From contig OZ220224.1 of NCBI GenBank assembly GCA_964291485.2, positions 1,550,001 to 1,614,000 on the forward strand: a stretch of 64,000 bases of DNA. Reading direction: 5' to 3'. This document shows positions 34,055 through 41,511 of the stretch, one piece after another (within the stretch, counting starts at the first letter, position 1; each line of letters opens with the position of its first letter). The position numbers and the translations under genes were made by a program. Under the pieces are notes generated by a model. It ran no database searches and was not told where the DNA came from. It saw nothing but the letters and a program-made list of their open reading frames with translations. This DNA is from Kistimonas sp964291485 (GTDB taxonomy: Bacteria; Pseudomonadota; Gammaproteobacteria; Pseudomonadales; Endozoicomonadaceae).

Positions 34055-35132
34055 AACGGCAATGTTCAGACTATTTCGCGGCTGGATGCAGCGTTATTTT
34101 TCCGATGATGAAGCAGTGATGCTGTTTGTACTGCTGCTCCTGGCTATGGGCATTATCATGGCCTTCGGCAGTATGCTGGCGCCTGTATTCGCCGGTATGG
34201 TACTGGCGTTTGTACTGCAGGGGATGGTCGGCTGGCTGGAGCGGCGTAGCGTGCCTCATATGGTGTCGGTGTCGCTGGTGTTTGCCCTGTTTGTGGCCAT
34301 GCTGATGGTTGTGCTGTTGCTGCTGTTGCCACTGGTCTGGGATCAGGGGGTCAATCTACTCAATGAATTGCCGCGCATGGTGACGCGGGGGCATTTGTTG
34401 CTGAGTGAGTTGCCGGAAAAATTCCCGGGCTTTATCTCGGAGGCTCAGGTCAATGCCTGGATGGAAACGGCCAGTAGTCAGGTGGCCAACCTGGGTCAGT
34501 GGATTGTTTCGTTTTCCCTGTCACGGATATCCGGGGTGGTGGGGCTGTTGATTTACCTGGTGCTGGTGCCGATCCTGGTCTTTTTCTTTCTCAAGGATCG
34601 CAAAGAACTGCTGGCGTGGTGCTCATCCATGCTGCCGAAAGAGCGCAGGATGCTCAAGCAAGTATCAGAGGAAATGAGTCAGCAGATTGCCAATTATATC
34701 CGGGGCAAGGTGATTGAAATTGTCATTGTTGGCCTGGTGACCTTTGTCTCGTTTATTTTCCTTGGTCTGAACTATGCGGCCTTGCTGGGTTTACTGGTGG
34801 GGCTCTCGGTACTTATTCCTTACATAGGCGCAGCGATTGTCACTATACCTGTCGCTGCTGTTGGACTTTTTCAGTGGGGTATGGGGCATGATTTTATCAT
34901 CCTGATGGTCGTCTATGGCGTGATTCAGGCGCTGGATGGGAATGTGTTGGTGCCTTTGTTGTTCAGTGAGGCCGTGAATCTGCATCCAATTGCGATTATT
35001 GTGGCGGTGTTATTGTTTGGCGGGCTCTGGGGTTTCTGGGGAGTGTTCTTTGCGATACCTCTGGCAACGTTAGTGAAGGCGGTTATCAATGCCTGGCCGG
35101 GTGGTGAAGAGGCAGCCGCTGTGGATGTTTGA
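34047..35132 (+). CDS. AI-2E/PerM-family transporter
   Basis: The 361-residue inner-membrane protein has about eight hydrophobic segments: three near the N-terminus, one around residues 155-180 (VGLLIYLVLVPILVFFFLKD) and four in the C-terminal half (KVIEIVIVGLVTFVSFIFLGL onward). The family signature VPILVFFFLKDR and the GxxxPYIG region (LIPYIGAAIVTIP) are present. Members act as exporters or Na+/H+ antiporters, and the substrate here is unknown. It is coupled to tusA by overlap, as in pseudomonads. Confidence 0.9.
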   Translation: MDKTAMFRLFRGWMQRYFSDDEAVMLFVLLLLAMGIIMAFGSMLAPVFAGMVLAFVLQGMVGWLERRSVPHMVSVSLVFALFVAMLMVVLLLLLPLVWDQGVNLLNELPRMVTRGHLLLSELPEKFPGFISEAQVNAWMETASSQVANLGQWIVSFSLSRISGVVGLLIYLVLVPILVFFFLKDRKELLAWCSSMLPKERRMLKQVSEEMSQQIANYIRGKVIEIVIVGLVTFVSFIFLGLNYAALLGLLVGLSVLIPYIGAAIVTIPVAAVGLFQWGMGHDFIILMVVYGVIQALDGNVLVPLLFSEAVNLHPIAIIVAVLLFGGLWGFWGVFFAIPLATLVKAVINAWPGGEEAAAVDV

Positions 35133-35135
35133 GAG

Positions 35136-35164
35136 AGCCGGGAAGCGAGGTGGTCTTGCTTCCC
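35136..35164. terminator. hairpin between convergent perM-like gene and bcp
   Basis: CCGGGAAGC (35136-35144) pairs with GCTTCCCGG (35156-35164). It lacks a long T-run but sits exactly between convergent stop codons. Confidence 0.65.
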
Positions 35165-35184
35165 GGAATAGGTAGAACGTTTGT

Positions 35185-35691
35185 TTATTCTTCTTCGGTG
35201 TCTGGTCTGACGACAGATTCAATCATATCGGACAATGCCTGGGCGGCCTGCAGTACGTCCTCAACATGCTGCTTGATATGTACGCGGCGCCATTCGTGCT
35301 GAAGAATACCTTCCCGGTCGATCAGGAATGTGCTGCGTTCAATCAGTGGCGTCTCCTGTTCTGCTCTGCGAGCGCGTAGCACGTCGAATAATTCACAGAG
35401 TTGGCCTTCGGTGTCGGCAATAAGGTCGAATGGCAGTTGATACTGGTTTTTAAAGAGTTCGTGGGATTCAAGACTGTCCCTGGAAATGCCAAACACCTGT
35501 GTATTCGCTGCCTCAAACTGATGGTGGAGCGCCTTGAACGATTGGCCTTCGCTGGTGCAGCCCGGGGTGTTATCTTTGGGATAGAAATAGAGAACGATGT
35601 TCTGCCCCTTGAGTGCGGAAAGATCGACCTGGTTGCCACTGGTGGCCTGGGCGGTGAAATCGGGAGTGGGTTTGCCGATGTTCGCCTTCAT
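35185..35691 (-). CDS. bcp: BCP/PrxQ-type peroxiredoxin
   Basis: The 168-residue thiol peroxidase has the peroxidatic site YPKDNTPGCTSEGQSF with Cys45. E. coli Bcp has its resolving Cys five residues later, but here that position is Gln50. Another Cys (Cys99 in GQLCELFD) exists and could be the resolving residue, or the enzyme could work as a 1-Cys form. It reduces hydroperoxides in the cytosol. Order perM-bcp-dapA matches pseudomonads, but the gcvR gene often found here is absent. Confidence 0.93.
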   Translation of the reverse strand: MKANIGKPTPDFTAQATSGNQVDLSALKGQNIVLYFYPKDNTPGCTSEGQSFKALHHQFEAANTQVFGISRDSLESHELFKNQYQLPFDLIADTEGQLCELFDVLRARRAEQETPLIERSTFLIDREGILQHEWRRVHIKQHVEDVLQAAQALSDMIESVVRPDTEEE

Positions 35692-35938
35692 GCTATGTCC
35701 TTACCTGCGTTAATCTGATTCTGGTTTATGGGGCCAGAAGTATGGACCACGGTTTCAGGGTTATCCTCCCGGTTTTGGCCCGATGCCGGTGTCCTGATCT
35801 ATGCTTTTTATCGGCAGGGGTGCGCGGCAGTGAATATCGTTGCGGATTTCTGTCGGTAAGAGTGGTTACGCAGCTTGTGATATACCGGCATGGCCGGTAA
35901 CATTTGCGCTTATTTTTTATGGCTACTGGAGTGTATCG

Positions 35939-36844
35939 ATGATAACCGGCAGTCTTGTTGCGCTGGTCACCCCCATGTTGTCCGGTGGGGAAGTGGACTG
36001 GCAGCGCCTGCACGATCTGGTCGACTTCCATCTGGAAAATGGCACTGACGCCATTGTGGCCGTAGGCACCACCGGCGAATCGGCGACGCTGACTGTGGAA
36101 GAGCACTGTCAGGTCATTCGCGATGTTGTTGCCCAGGTAAAGGGACGTATTCCCGTGATTGCCGGTACCGGGGGCAACTCAACCCAGGAGGCGGTTCACC
36201 TGACCGCGGAAGCCAAGGCGCTGGGCGCCGATGCATGTCTGCTGGTAACCCCCTACTACAACAAGCCGACCCAGGAAGGCCTTTACCAGCATTTTCGTAC
36301 CGTGGCAGAGTCTGTCGCGATTCCCCAGATTCTCTACAACGTACCAGGCCGTACCGCTGTGGATATGCTGCCTGATACGGTAGAGCGCCTGTCTGATCTA
36401 ACCAATATTGTTGCCATCAAGGAAGCCACCGGCGATCTGGAGCGGGCGCGTGAAGTTATTACTCGTTGCGGTGATCGTATTGCGGTCTACTCCGGGGATG
36501 ATGGTACCGCCGTGGAGCTCATGCTGCTGGGCGGTAAGGGCAATATTTCTGTGACGGCGAATGTTGCTCCGGCAGACATGCATGAATTGTGTGCCCTGGC
36601 CATTGCCGGCAAAGCGGATGAGGCGCGCGCGATTCACCAGCGTCTGTTGCCGTTGCACAAGGCACTGTTTTTGGAGTCAAACCCGATTCCAGTTAAATGG
36701 GCATTGCAGCAAATGGGATTAATGGAGGGAGGTATCCGCCTGCCGTTAACGCCATTGTCAGAACAGCACCATGAAGCCGTTGTCCGGGCCATGCAGGCAG
36801 CGGGTGTTAATGTTGTATCCAAGGAGAGTGCATGCACAGTGTAA
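35939..36844 (+). CDS. dapA: 4-hydroxy-tetrahydrodipicolinate synthase
   Basis: The start is ATG 35939 (MITGSLVALVTPM), with GGAG at 35928-35931. The 301 residues form a TIM barrel with catalytic Tyr133 (ILYNVPGRT) and Schiff-base Lys161 (IKEATGD), and the pyruvate-binding TT in GTTGES. It condenses pyruvate with aspartate semialdehyde in lysine and diaminopimelate synthesis. It is slightly longer than usual at the C-terminus, and its end overlaps the bamC start by 13 bases. Confidence 0.97.
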   Translation: MITGSLVALVTPMLSGGEVDWQRLHDLVDFHLENGTDAIVAVGTTGESATLTVEEHCQVIRDVVAQVKGRIPVIAGTGGNSTQEAVHLTAEAKALGADACLLVTPYYNKPTQEGLYQHFRTVAESVAIPQILYNVPGRTAVDMLPDTVERLSDLTNIVAIKEATGDLERAREVITRCGDRIAVYSGDDGTAVELMLLGGKGNISVTANVAPADMHELCALAIAGKADEARAIHQRLLPLHKALFLESNPIPVKWALQQMGLMEGGIRLPLTPLSEQHHEAVVRAMQAAGVNVVSKESACTV

Positions 36845-37953
36845 GGATGTTGCCTCTGGTGGCAGCAGTCTCTCTCGTGTTGGGTGGCTGCAGCTACCTG
36901 ACCGGTAAGGATGGTTATTTTCGCGACAAATCCGAAGATTATGCGGCGGAGCAAACTTATGGTCGCCTGACGCTTCCGGAAGGCTTGAATCCCCGCGAAA
37001 TGCCTGAATATCTGCGCGTGCCTGAGCAGGCAGAGGCATCAGGCAAAATCGGTGGTGAGGTACCGCGTCCCGATCAGCGCATTATGCGGACTGCAGATGA
37101 AGGGTATTCTGTTCAGCGCAGTGGTGATCAACGCTGGTTGCTGGCTGAGAAGAGCCCCGAAAAAATCTGGCCGCAACTGGTACGTTTCTGGGATGTGAGC
37201 AATATTCCGCTTTCCGCGTCGGACGCCAAACAGGGTGTTATGGAAACCCAGTGGATTGTGATGCGTGATGAAACCAGCAAGGATCTGGTTCGTCGCCTGT
37301 TCGGACGCGTAGTCGGTATGGACAGTACGGAGCCGCAGGAAGACCGTTTCCGTTTGACGGTTCAGCAGGGCGTACGTGCGGGTACCAGTGAGATAAAGCT
37401 GGAGCATGCCAGCCGTGCACTGGGCAGTGAGGAAAAGGCCGTCTGGCAGGACGGGGAATCCGGAAAGAGTACCAGTCTTGAAGCCGGGCTACTCAATGAA
37501 ATGCTGGTCTTTCTGGTACAGAATGCAGATGACCAGTCCGTGTCATTAGTGGCGCAGACGCTCAGTATTGGCGACCAGAGTGCGTTGATCTATGACGGCA
37601 ATGGAAACCCTGTGTTGAAAATCAGCCAGCCATTTGCCCGTAGCTGGCAGGCCGTTTCCGTGGCGCTGAGTGAAGCGAAAATTCAGGTGGTCGACCAGAA
37701 CCGTTCTGCCGGTGTCTTCTATATTGAACTGGGCGACGAGAAAACGGATAAGGAAGACCAGAAAGGCTTCTTCAGCGGCCTCTTTGGCAGCAGTTCCGAC
37801 GACAGTGAAGAAGCGCCCAAAACCGCCTATCGCGTCAGGGTTTCTCCGCTCGGAGAGGAAGTCCAGGTCACACTGGAAAAAGATATCAATACCCTGCCAC
37901 CTGTAGAAGTTTCTGAAAAAGTGCTGCAGTCCATCAAGTCGCATCTGAGTTAA
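36832..37953 (+). CDS. bamC: outer-membrane assembly lipoprotein BamC
   Basis: The 373-residue lipoprotein has the lipobox LGGC (Cys20), followed by the conserved unstructured N-terminal region (YRDKSEDYA-like, LTLPEGLNPREMPEYLRVP) that wraps around BamD, then two helix-grip domains (about 85-210 and 255-372). AGGAGAGTGC precedes ATG 36832, inside the end of dapA. BamC is an accessory part of the BAM complex, and dapA-bamC linkage is typical. Confidence 0.93.
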   Translation: MHSVRMLPLVAAVSLVLGGCSYLTGKDGYFRDKSEDYAAEQTYGRLTLPEGLNPREMPEYLRVPEQAEASGKIGGEVPRPDQRIMRTADEGYSVQRSGDQRWLLAEKSPEKIWPQLVRFWDVSNIPLSASDAKQGVMETQWIVMRDETSKDLVRRLFGRVVGMDSTEPQEDRFRLTVQQGVRAGTSEIKLEHASRALGSEEKAVWQDGESGKSTSLEAGLLNEMLVFLVQNADDQSVSLVAQTLSIGDQSALIYDGNGNPVLKISQPFARSWQAVSVALSEAKIQVVDQNRSAGVFYIELGDEKTDKEDQKGFFSGLFGSSSDDSEEAPKTAYRVRVSPLGEEVQVTLEKDINTLPPVEVSEKVLQSIKSHLS

Positions 37954-38082
37954 TCGTGGGTTCGACACCTGTCAGCGTTAATGGTTGTGCTTATATTACC
38001 GGTTCAGTCTGTTTGATGAGCCGGTTCATTGTCTCCTTGTTCCCTGAATCTGCTGAGTTTATTCACCTGTGTGGAGATTATG

Positions 38083-38796
38083 ATGGAAAAGCGTGAGGAG
38101 CTTTACTCCGGGAAGGCCAAATCTGTTTACACGACAGATGATCCCAATCGTATGGTACTGCTGTTCAGAAATGACACGTCTGCATTTGACGGCGTTAAGG
38201 TCGAGCAGCTGGAACGTAAGGGAATGGTCAACAACCTCTTTAATGCATTTATTATGCAGAAGCTGGAAGAGGCCGGTATAGCCACCCATTTTGAGAAGGT
38301 GTTGTCTTCCCAGGAATCGCTGGTCAAGCGCCTGGAGATGATTCCGGTTGAATGTGTCGTGCGTAACATTGCCGCGGGCAGTATCTGCAAGCGCCTGGGT
38401 GTGGAAGAAGGTATTGACCTGAATCCCCCGACCTTTGAGTTCTTCCTGAAAAACGATGCACTCCATGATCCCATGGTCAATGAGTTCCATATCCGGTCTT
38501 TCGGCTGGGCGGAGCCGCAGCACGTAGAAACCATGAAAGAGCTGACATTTAAGGTCAATGATGTCCTGAAGCAGCTGTTTCTGGATGCGGAGCTGCTGCT
38601 GGTTGACTACAAGCTGGAGTTTGGCTTGTTCGATGGCCAGGTGGTACTGGGTGATGAATTCAGCCCGGATGGTTGCCGTATTTGGGATAAGGAAACCCGC
38701 AAGAAGCTGGATAAAGATCGTTTCCGTCAGGGACTGGGTGGCGTGGTTGAAGCTTATGAAGAAGTCGGCCACCGCCTTGGAATAAAGTTCGATTAA
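38083..38796 (+). CDS. purC: SAICAR synthetase
   Basis: Starting at ATG 38083 the product is 237 residues, equal to E. coli PurC. ATG 38080 is possible but too close to GGAG (38073-38076). Motifs include YSGKAKSVYTTDDP, FRNDTSAFDGVK and VVLGDEFSPDGCRIWD. The enzyme joins aspartate to CAIR in purine synthesis. It lies downstream of bamC, as in pseudomonads, and has its own terminator. Confidence 0.97.
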   Translation: MEKREELYSGKAKSVYTTDDPNRMVLLFRNDTSAFDGVKVEQLERKGMVNNLFNAFIMQKLEEAGIATHFEKVLSSQESLVKRLEMIPVECVVRNIAAGSICKRLGVEEGIDLNPPTFEFFLKNDALHDPMVNEFHIRSFGWAEPQHVETMKELTFKVNDVLKQLFLDAELLLVDYKLEFGLFDGQVVLGDEFSPDGCRIWDKETRKKLDKDRFRQGLGGVVEAYEEVGHRLGIKFD

Positions 38797-38812
38797 GGCG
38801 ATTAAGATCTTC

Positions 38813-38854
38813 CCTTTGAGCTGCTTTTGTGGCAGCTCAAAGGCTCCGTTTTTT
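38813..38854 (+). terminator. terminator of purC
   Basis: CCTTTGAGCTGC (38813-38824) pairs perfectly with GCAGCTCAAAGG (38832-38843), followed by CTCCG and a T-run at 38849-38854. Confidence 0.9.
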
Positions 38855-39315
38855 CATGAATTTTCTCAAATTTTTGCTTGCATTTTGTAAAGCGCCTCTG
38901 AGTCGCGGGCTCGGGCAAACTTTCTCTCTTGTCAATAATTATGCACAAATTTTGATCGTTTTTTGCAAAGGTCAATGATTTGGCGCTAAGTCTTTGATTT
39001 TTCGTAAAACAAACTATAACTCATTGAAAAATAAGAAAAAAATAATTGATCAAAAAATGATCAATTTAACAGTTCTTAAGGTTCAATGGGGGATTTCGGC
39101 GTTTTTCTTCAGCTCATCCACAAAGATATCCACAGAAAATGTGGGTAACCTGAACGCACACTTTCGGGGCATTTGGGAGAGATTTTTTTCATGGGTGTCA
39201 GAGTGGAGTAAAGGCCCGTTAACCTATCAATTATGCGCGCGTATTGCCCCTTGAATTCACCCTTGTGCGACGCCATTGTGTGAGTATCGCTAAATCACAA
39301 TCACACGGGTCTGTC
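38855..39315. other. AT-rich gap with DnaA-box-like sites and an inverted repeat
   Basis: No gene is seen in 460 bases. AATTGATCA (39044-39052) and TGATCAATT (39058-39066) form a perfect inverted repeat around AAAAA, in a very AT-rich stretch (38990-39075). Just downstream are three 9-mers one mismatch from the DnaA box TTATCCACA. The promoter of the CnoX-like gene must also lie here. Confidence 0.55.
39114..39148. promoter_or_regulatory. cluster of three DnaA-box-like 9-mers
   Basis: TCATCCACA (39114-39122), ATATCCACA (39126-39134) and, on the minus strand, TTACCCACA (39140-39148) each differ from TTATCCACA by one base. The close spacing next to AT-rich DNA is what makes them notable. Binding is not shown. 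Confidence 0.4.
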
Positions 39316-40194
39316 ATGAATCCAACCGCCAATGTTATCGAGGTCACTGCTGACAATTTACACAGTGAAGTTCTGGAGCGCTCACAATCCGTTCCGGTTC
39401 TGCTGGATATCTGGGCAGACTGGTGCCAGCCCTGCAAGATGCTGATGCCCATCCTGATGAAACTGGTTGAGTCCTATCAGGGAAAATTTGTTTTGGCCAA
39501 GCTGAATGCAGAGGATCCTGATCCACAGGTGCAGCAGATTGCCCAGAGCCTGATGATGCAGCTGGGCGTACGCAGTATTCCCGCGCTGATCTTTTTGCAT
39601 GAGGGTAAGCCCGTTCAGGTGTTGACCGGTATGCAGCAGGAAGGCGACTTGCGCGCCATTCTGGATCAGCTGACCATGAGCCCGGCGGAACGGGTTCAGG
39701 CGCAGGTGGAAGCGCTGGTTGAAGATGGGCAGCCGGAACAGGCGCTGGAGCTATTGCAGCAGTTATTGCAGGAAGAACCGGAAAATATGGGTTTGCAGGT
39801 GCTGCAGGCTAACCTGTTGCTGCAGTTGGGGCGTGTGGCTGATGCGTCACAACTTCTGGATGCGCTGCCGGATGATGCGCCGGGTATTGCGCAACCCAAG
39901 GCGCGGCTTGCCTTGCTGGGGCTGGCCGGTGATATTGCGGATCGTGCTTCGGTTGACGCCCAGGTCGCGGCTAATGAAAAAGACCATGAAGCCCGCTATC
40001 AGTTGGCGATCCACCAGTTGTTGGCCGATGAGGCGGAACTGGCGCTGGAAAATTTGCTGTTCATTGTTCGGCATGACCGTGAATTCCGCGAAGATGGCGC
40101 CCGTACTCTGATGCTGAAGTTCTTTGAACAGCAGGGGAATGCGGATCCTCTGGTGCGTCGTTTCCGCAGTCGTCTGTTTGCTCTGATGCATTAA
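39316..40194 (+). CDS. cnoX: CnoX/YbbN-like thioredoxin with TPR domain
   Basis: ATG 39316 (MNPTANVIEVTADN) starts a 292-residue protein. An N-terminal thioredoxin domain has the active site WCQPCK and the cis-Pro region RSIPALIFLHEGK. A C-terminal helical TPR-like domain is rich in Leu/Gln/Glu (from about residue 120). E. coli CnoX (YbbN) is a redox-regulated holdase that hands proteins to GroEL and lacks the first active-site Cys. Here both Cys are present, so reductase activity is plausible. It stands alone after an AT-rich gap. Confidence 0.9.
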   Translation: MNPTANVIEVTADNLHSEVLERSQSVPVLLDIWADWCQPCKMLMPILMKLVESYQGKFVLAKLNAEDPDPQVQQIAQSLMMQLGVRSIPALIFLHEGKPVQVLTGMQQEGDLRAILDQLTMSPAERVQAQVEALVEDGQPEQALELLQQLLQEEPENMGLQVLQANLLLQLGRVADASQLLDALPDDAPGIAQPKARLALLGLAGDIADRASVDAQVAANEKDHEARYQLAIHQLLADEAELALENLLFIVRHDREFREDGARTLMLKFFEQQGNADPLVRRFRSRLFALMH

Positions 40195-40489
40195 TCTGCA
40201 TGGCAAGGGCGTCTTCATTGAAGGCGCCTGACTCATCTCGTAAAGCGTAATTTCTGCGGTTGTACGAACAGAATCACGGTGTAAAGTCCGAGCGTGGCGT
40301 TGTATTGCCCGTGATGCTTGTCGGATAATAGCGTTCCCTTTTGGTCTTTGTCCTGCTTCCTTTCGCTGTCGTTATTGTTCAGGTTGTCCTGTCCGGAGTC
40401 TCTCCCTCAAGGTGATTCTGTGTCATCCTCCTTTCAGCATACGGGCTGCCGGGATAACGGTTTTTCTGATCATTGAATGTGAGAGTGGC

Positions 40490-41440
40490 ATGATCCAGAC
40501 CGAGTCAATACAGGTCGCCCAGGCTGTCGCCCATTACGGCAGTTTTACGGTGGCTGCCCAACACCTGCACAAGGTGCCGTCGGCCATCAGTTATACGGTG
40601 CGGAAACTGGAAGAGCAGCTGGATGTGCAGTTGTTTGTCCGTGACAGCAAGCGGGTGGCACTAACGCCAGCCGGTGAACATTTCCTTAAACATGCAGGTC
40701 GTCTGTTGGATAAAGTCCGGCAGCTGGAAGACAGTACCCGCCAGGTTGCCCAGGGCTATGAGCGGGAGTTGCGCATAGCCATCGACAATGTCGTGAACCA
40801 GGGCGTGATGTACGACCTGATTCGTGATTTCAATGCAGCCTTTCCTACCACAAGGCTGGTGGTCAACGGGGAAGTCTACATTGGTTGCTGGGATGCCTTG
40901 TTTCACCAGCGCTGCCAGCTGGCCATCGGCGCGCCGCAGACTGTGCCAGAAATCATACCGGGCCAGAGTCGGTTTGACTTTCGTTCCATGGGGTTGCTGG
41001 AGTGGGAGCTGGTCATGTCACCAGATCACCCGTTGGCTCAGGCTGATGCGCCCCTGACTGCCGAGCAGCTACGGGATTATCTGACTATTACGATAGAAGA
41101 CAGTGCCCGTTATTTCCGGCCGGGTGAAAACTGGCTGGATGATAACCCTTCCGTACTGGCTGTGCCCAACTTCCGGAATGCCATTGAGTGCGCCATGCAG
41201 GGCATCGGGGTGACAACGCTGCCCAGGCATTTTGCCCGTCATTATCTGGATCGCGGTGTGTTGGTCGGGAAAGCCATTCATGGCGTGCCCTGGAATACAA
41301 CATGCCATGTTGCCTGGAATGATGAAGTACGTGGTCCTGCCTTGGAGTGGTGTCTGGACTGGCTGGGTGACAGCGAGCGGCTGAATCGGTGCTGGTTAAC
41401 CTATGATCAGGATGCACAGCCTGAATTGCATATACCCTGA
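40490..41440 (+). CDS. LysR-family transcriptional regulator
   Basis: ATG 40490 gives 316 residues. A longer frame from 40412 adds a non-conserved leader. The N-terminal winged helix shows SIQVAQAVAHYGSFTVAAQHL and VPSAISYTVRKLEEQL, the latter resembling the PunR/YdhB branch of LysR regulators. The C-terminal effector domain follows, from about residue 90. The ligand is unknown. No divergent target gene is adjacent, and it converges with the BarA-like kinase gene. Confidence 0.9.
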   Translation: MIQTESIQVAQAVAHYGSFTVAAQHLHKVPSAISYTVRKLEEQLDVQLFVRDSKRVALTPAGEHFLKHAGRLLDKVRQLEDSTRQVAQGYERELRIAIDNVVNQGVMYDLIRDFNAAFPTTRLVVNGEVYIGCWDALFHQRCQLAIGAPQTVPEIIPGQSRFDFRSMGLLEWELVMSPDHPLAQADAPLTAEQLRDYLTITIEDSARYFRPGENWLDDNPSVLAVPNFRNAIECAMQGIGVTTLPRHFARHYLDRGVLVGKAIHGVPWNTTCHVAWNDEVRGPALEWCLDWLGDSERLNRCWLTYDQDAQPELHIP

Positions 41441-41489
41441 CGTTTACGGCTGAGCGCACCCGTCAGGGTAGGAAAGCGGCAATTGCCGC
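41433..41489. terminator. bidirectional terminator and palindrome between lysR and barA
   Basis: TACCCTGACG (41433-41442), overlapping the LysR stop codon, pairs with CGTCAGGGTA (41461-41470). A second perfect palindrome GCGGCAATTGCCGC occupies 41476-41489. Confidence 0.65.
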
Positions 41490-41511
41490 ATGATGCTATC
41501 AATCACTGATA

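Noticed and set aside
38990..39150. Chromosomal replication origin
   Set aside because: Only three imperfect DnaA boxes, and none of the usual neighbours (dnaA, dnaN, mnmG, parAB). Kept only as a possible DnaA-binding site.
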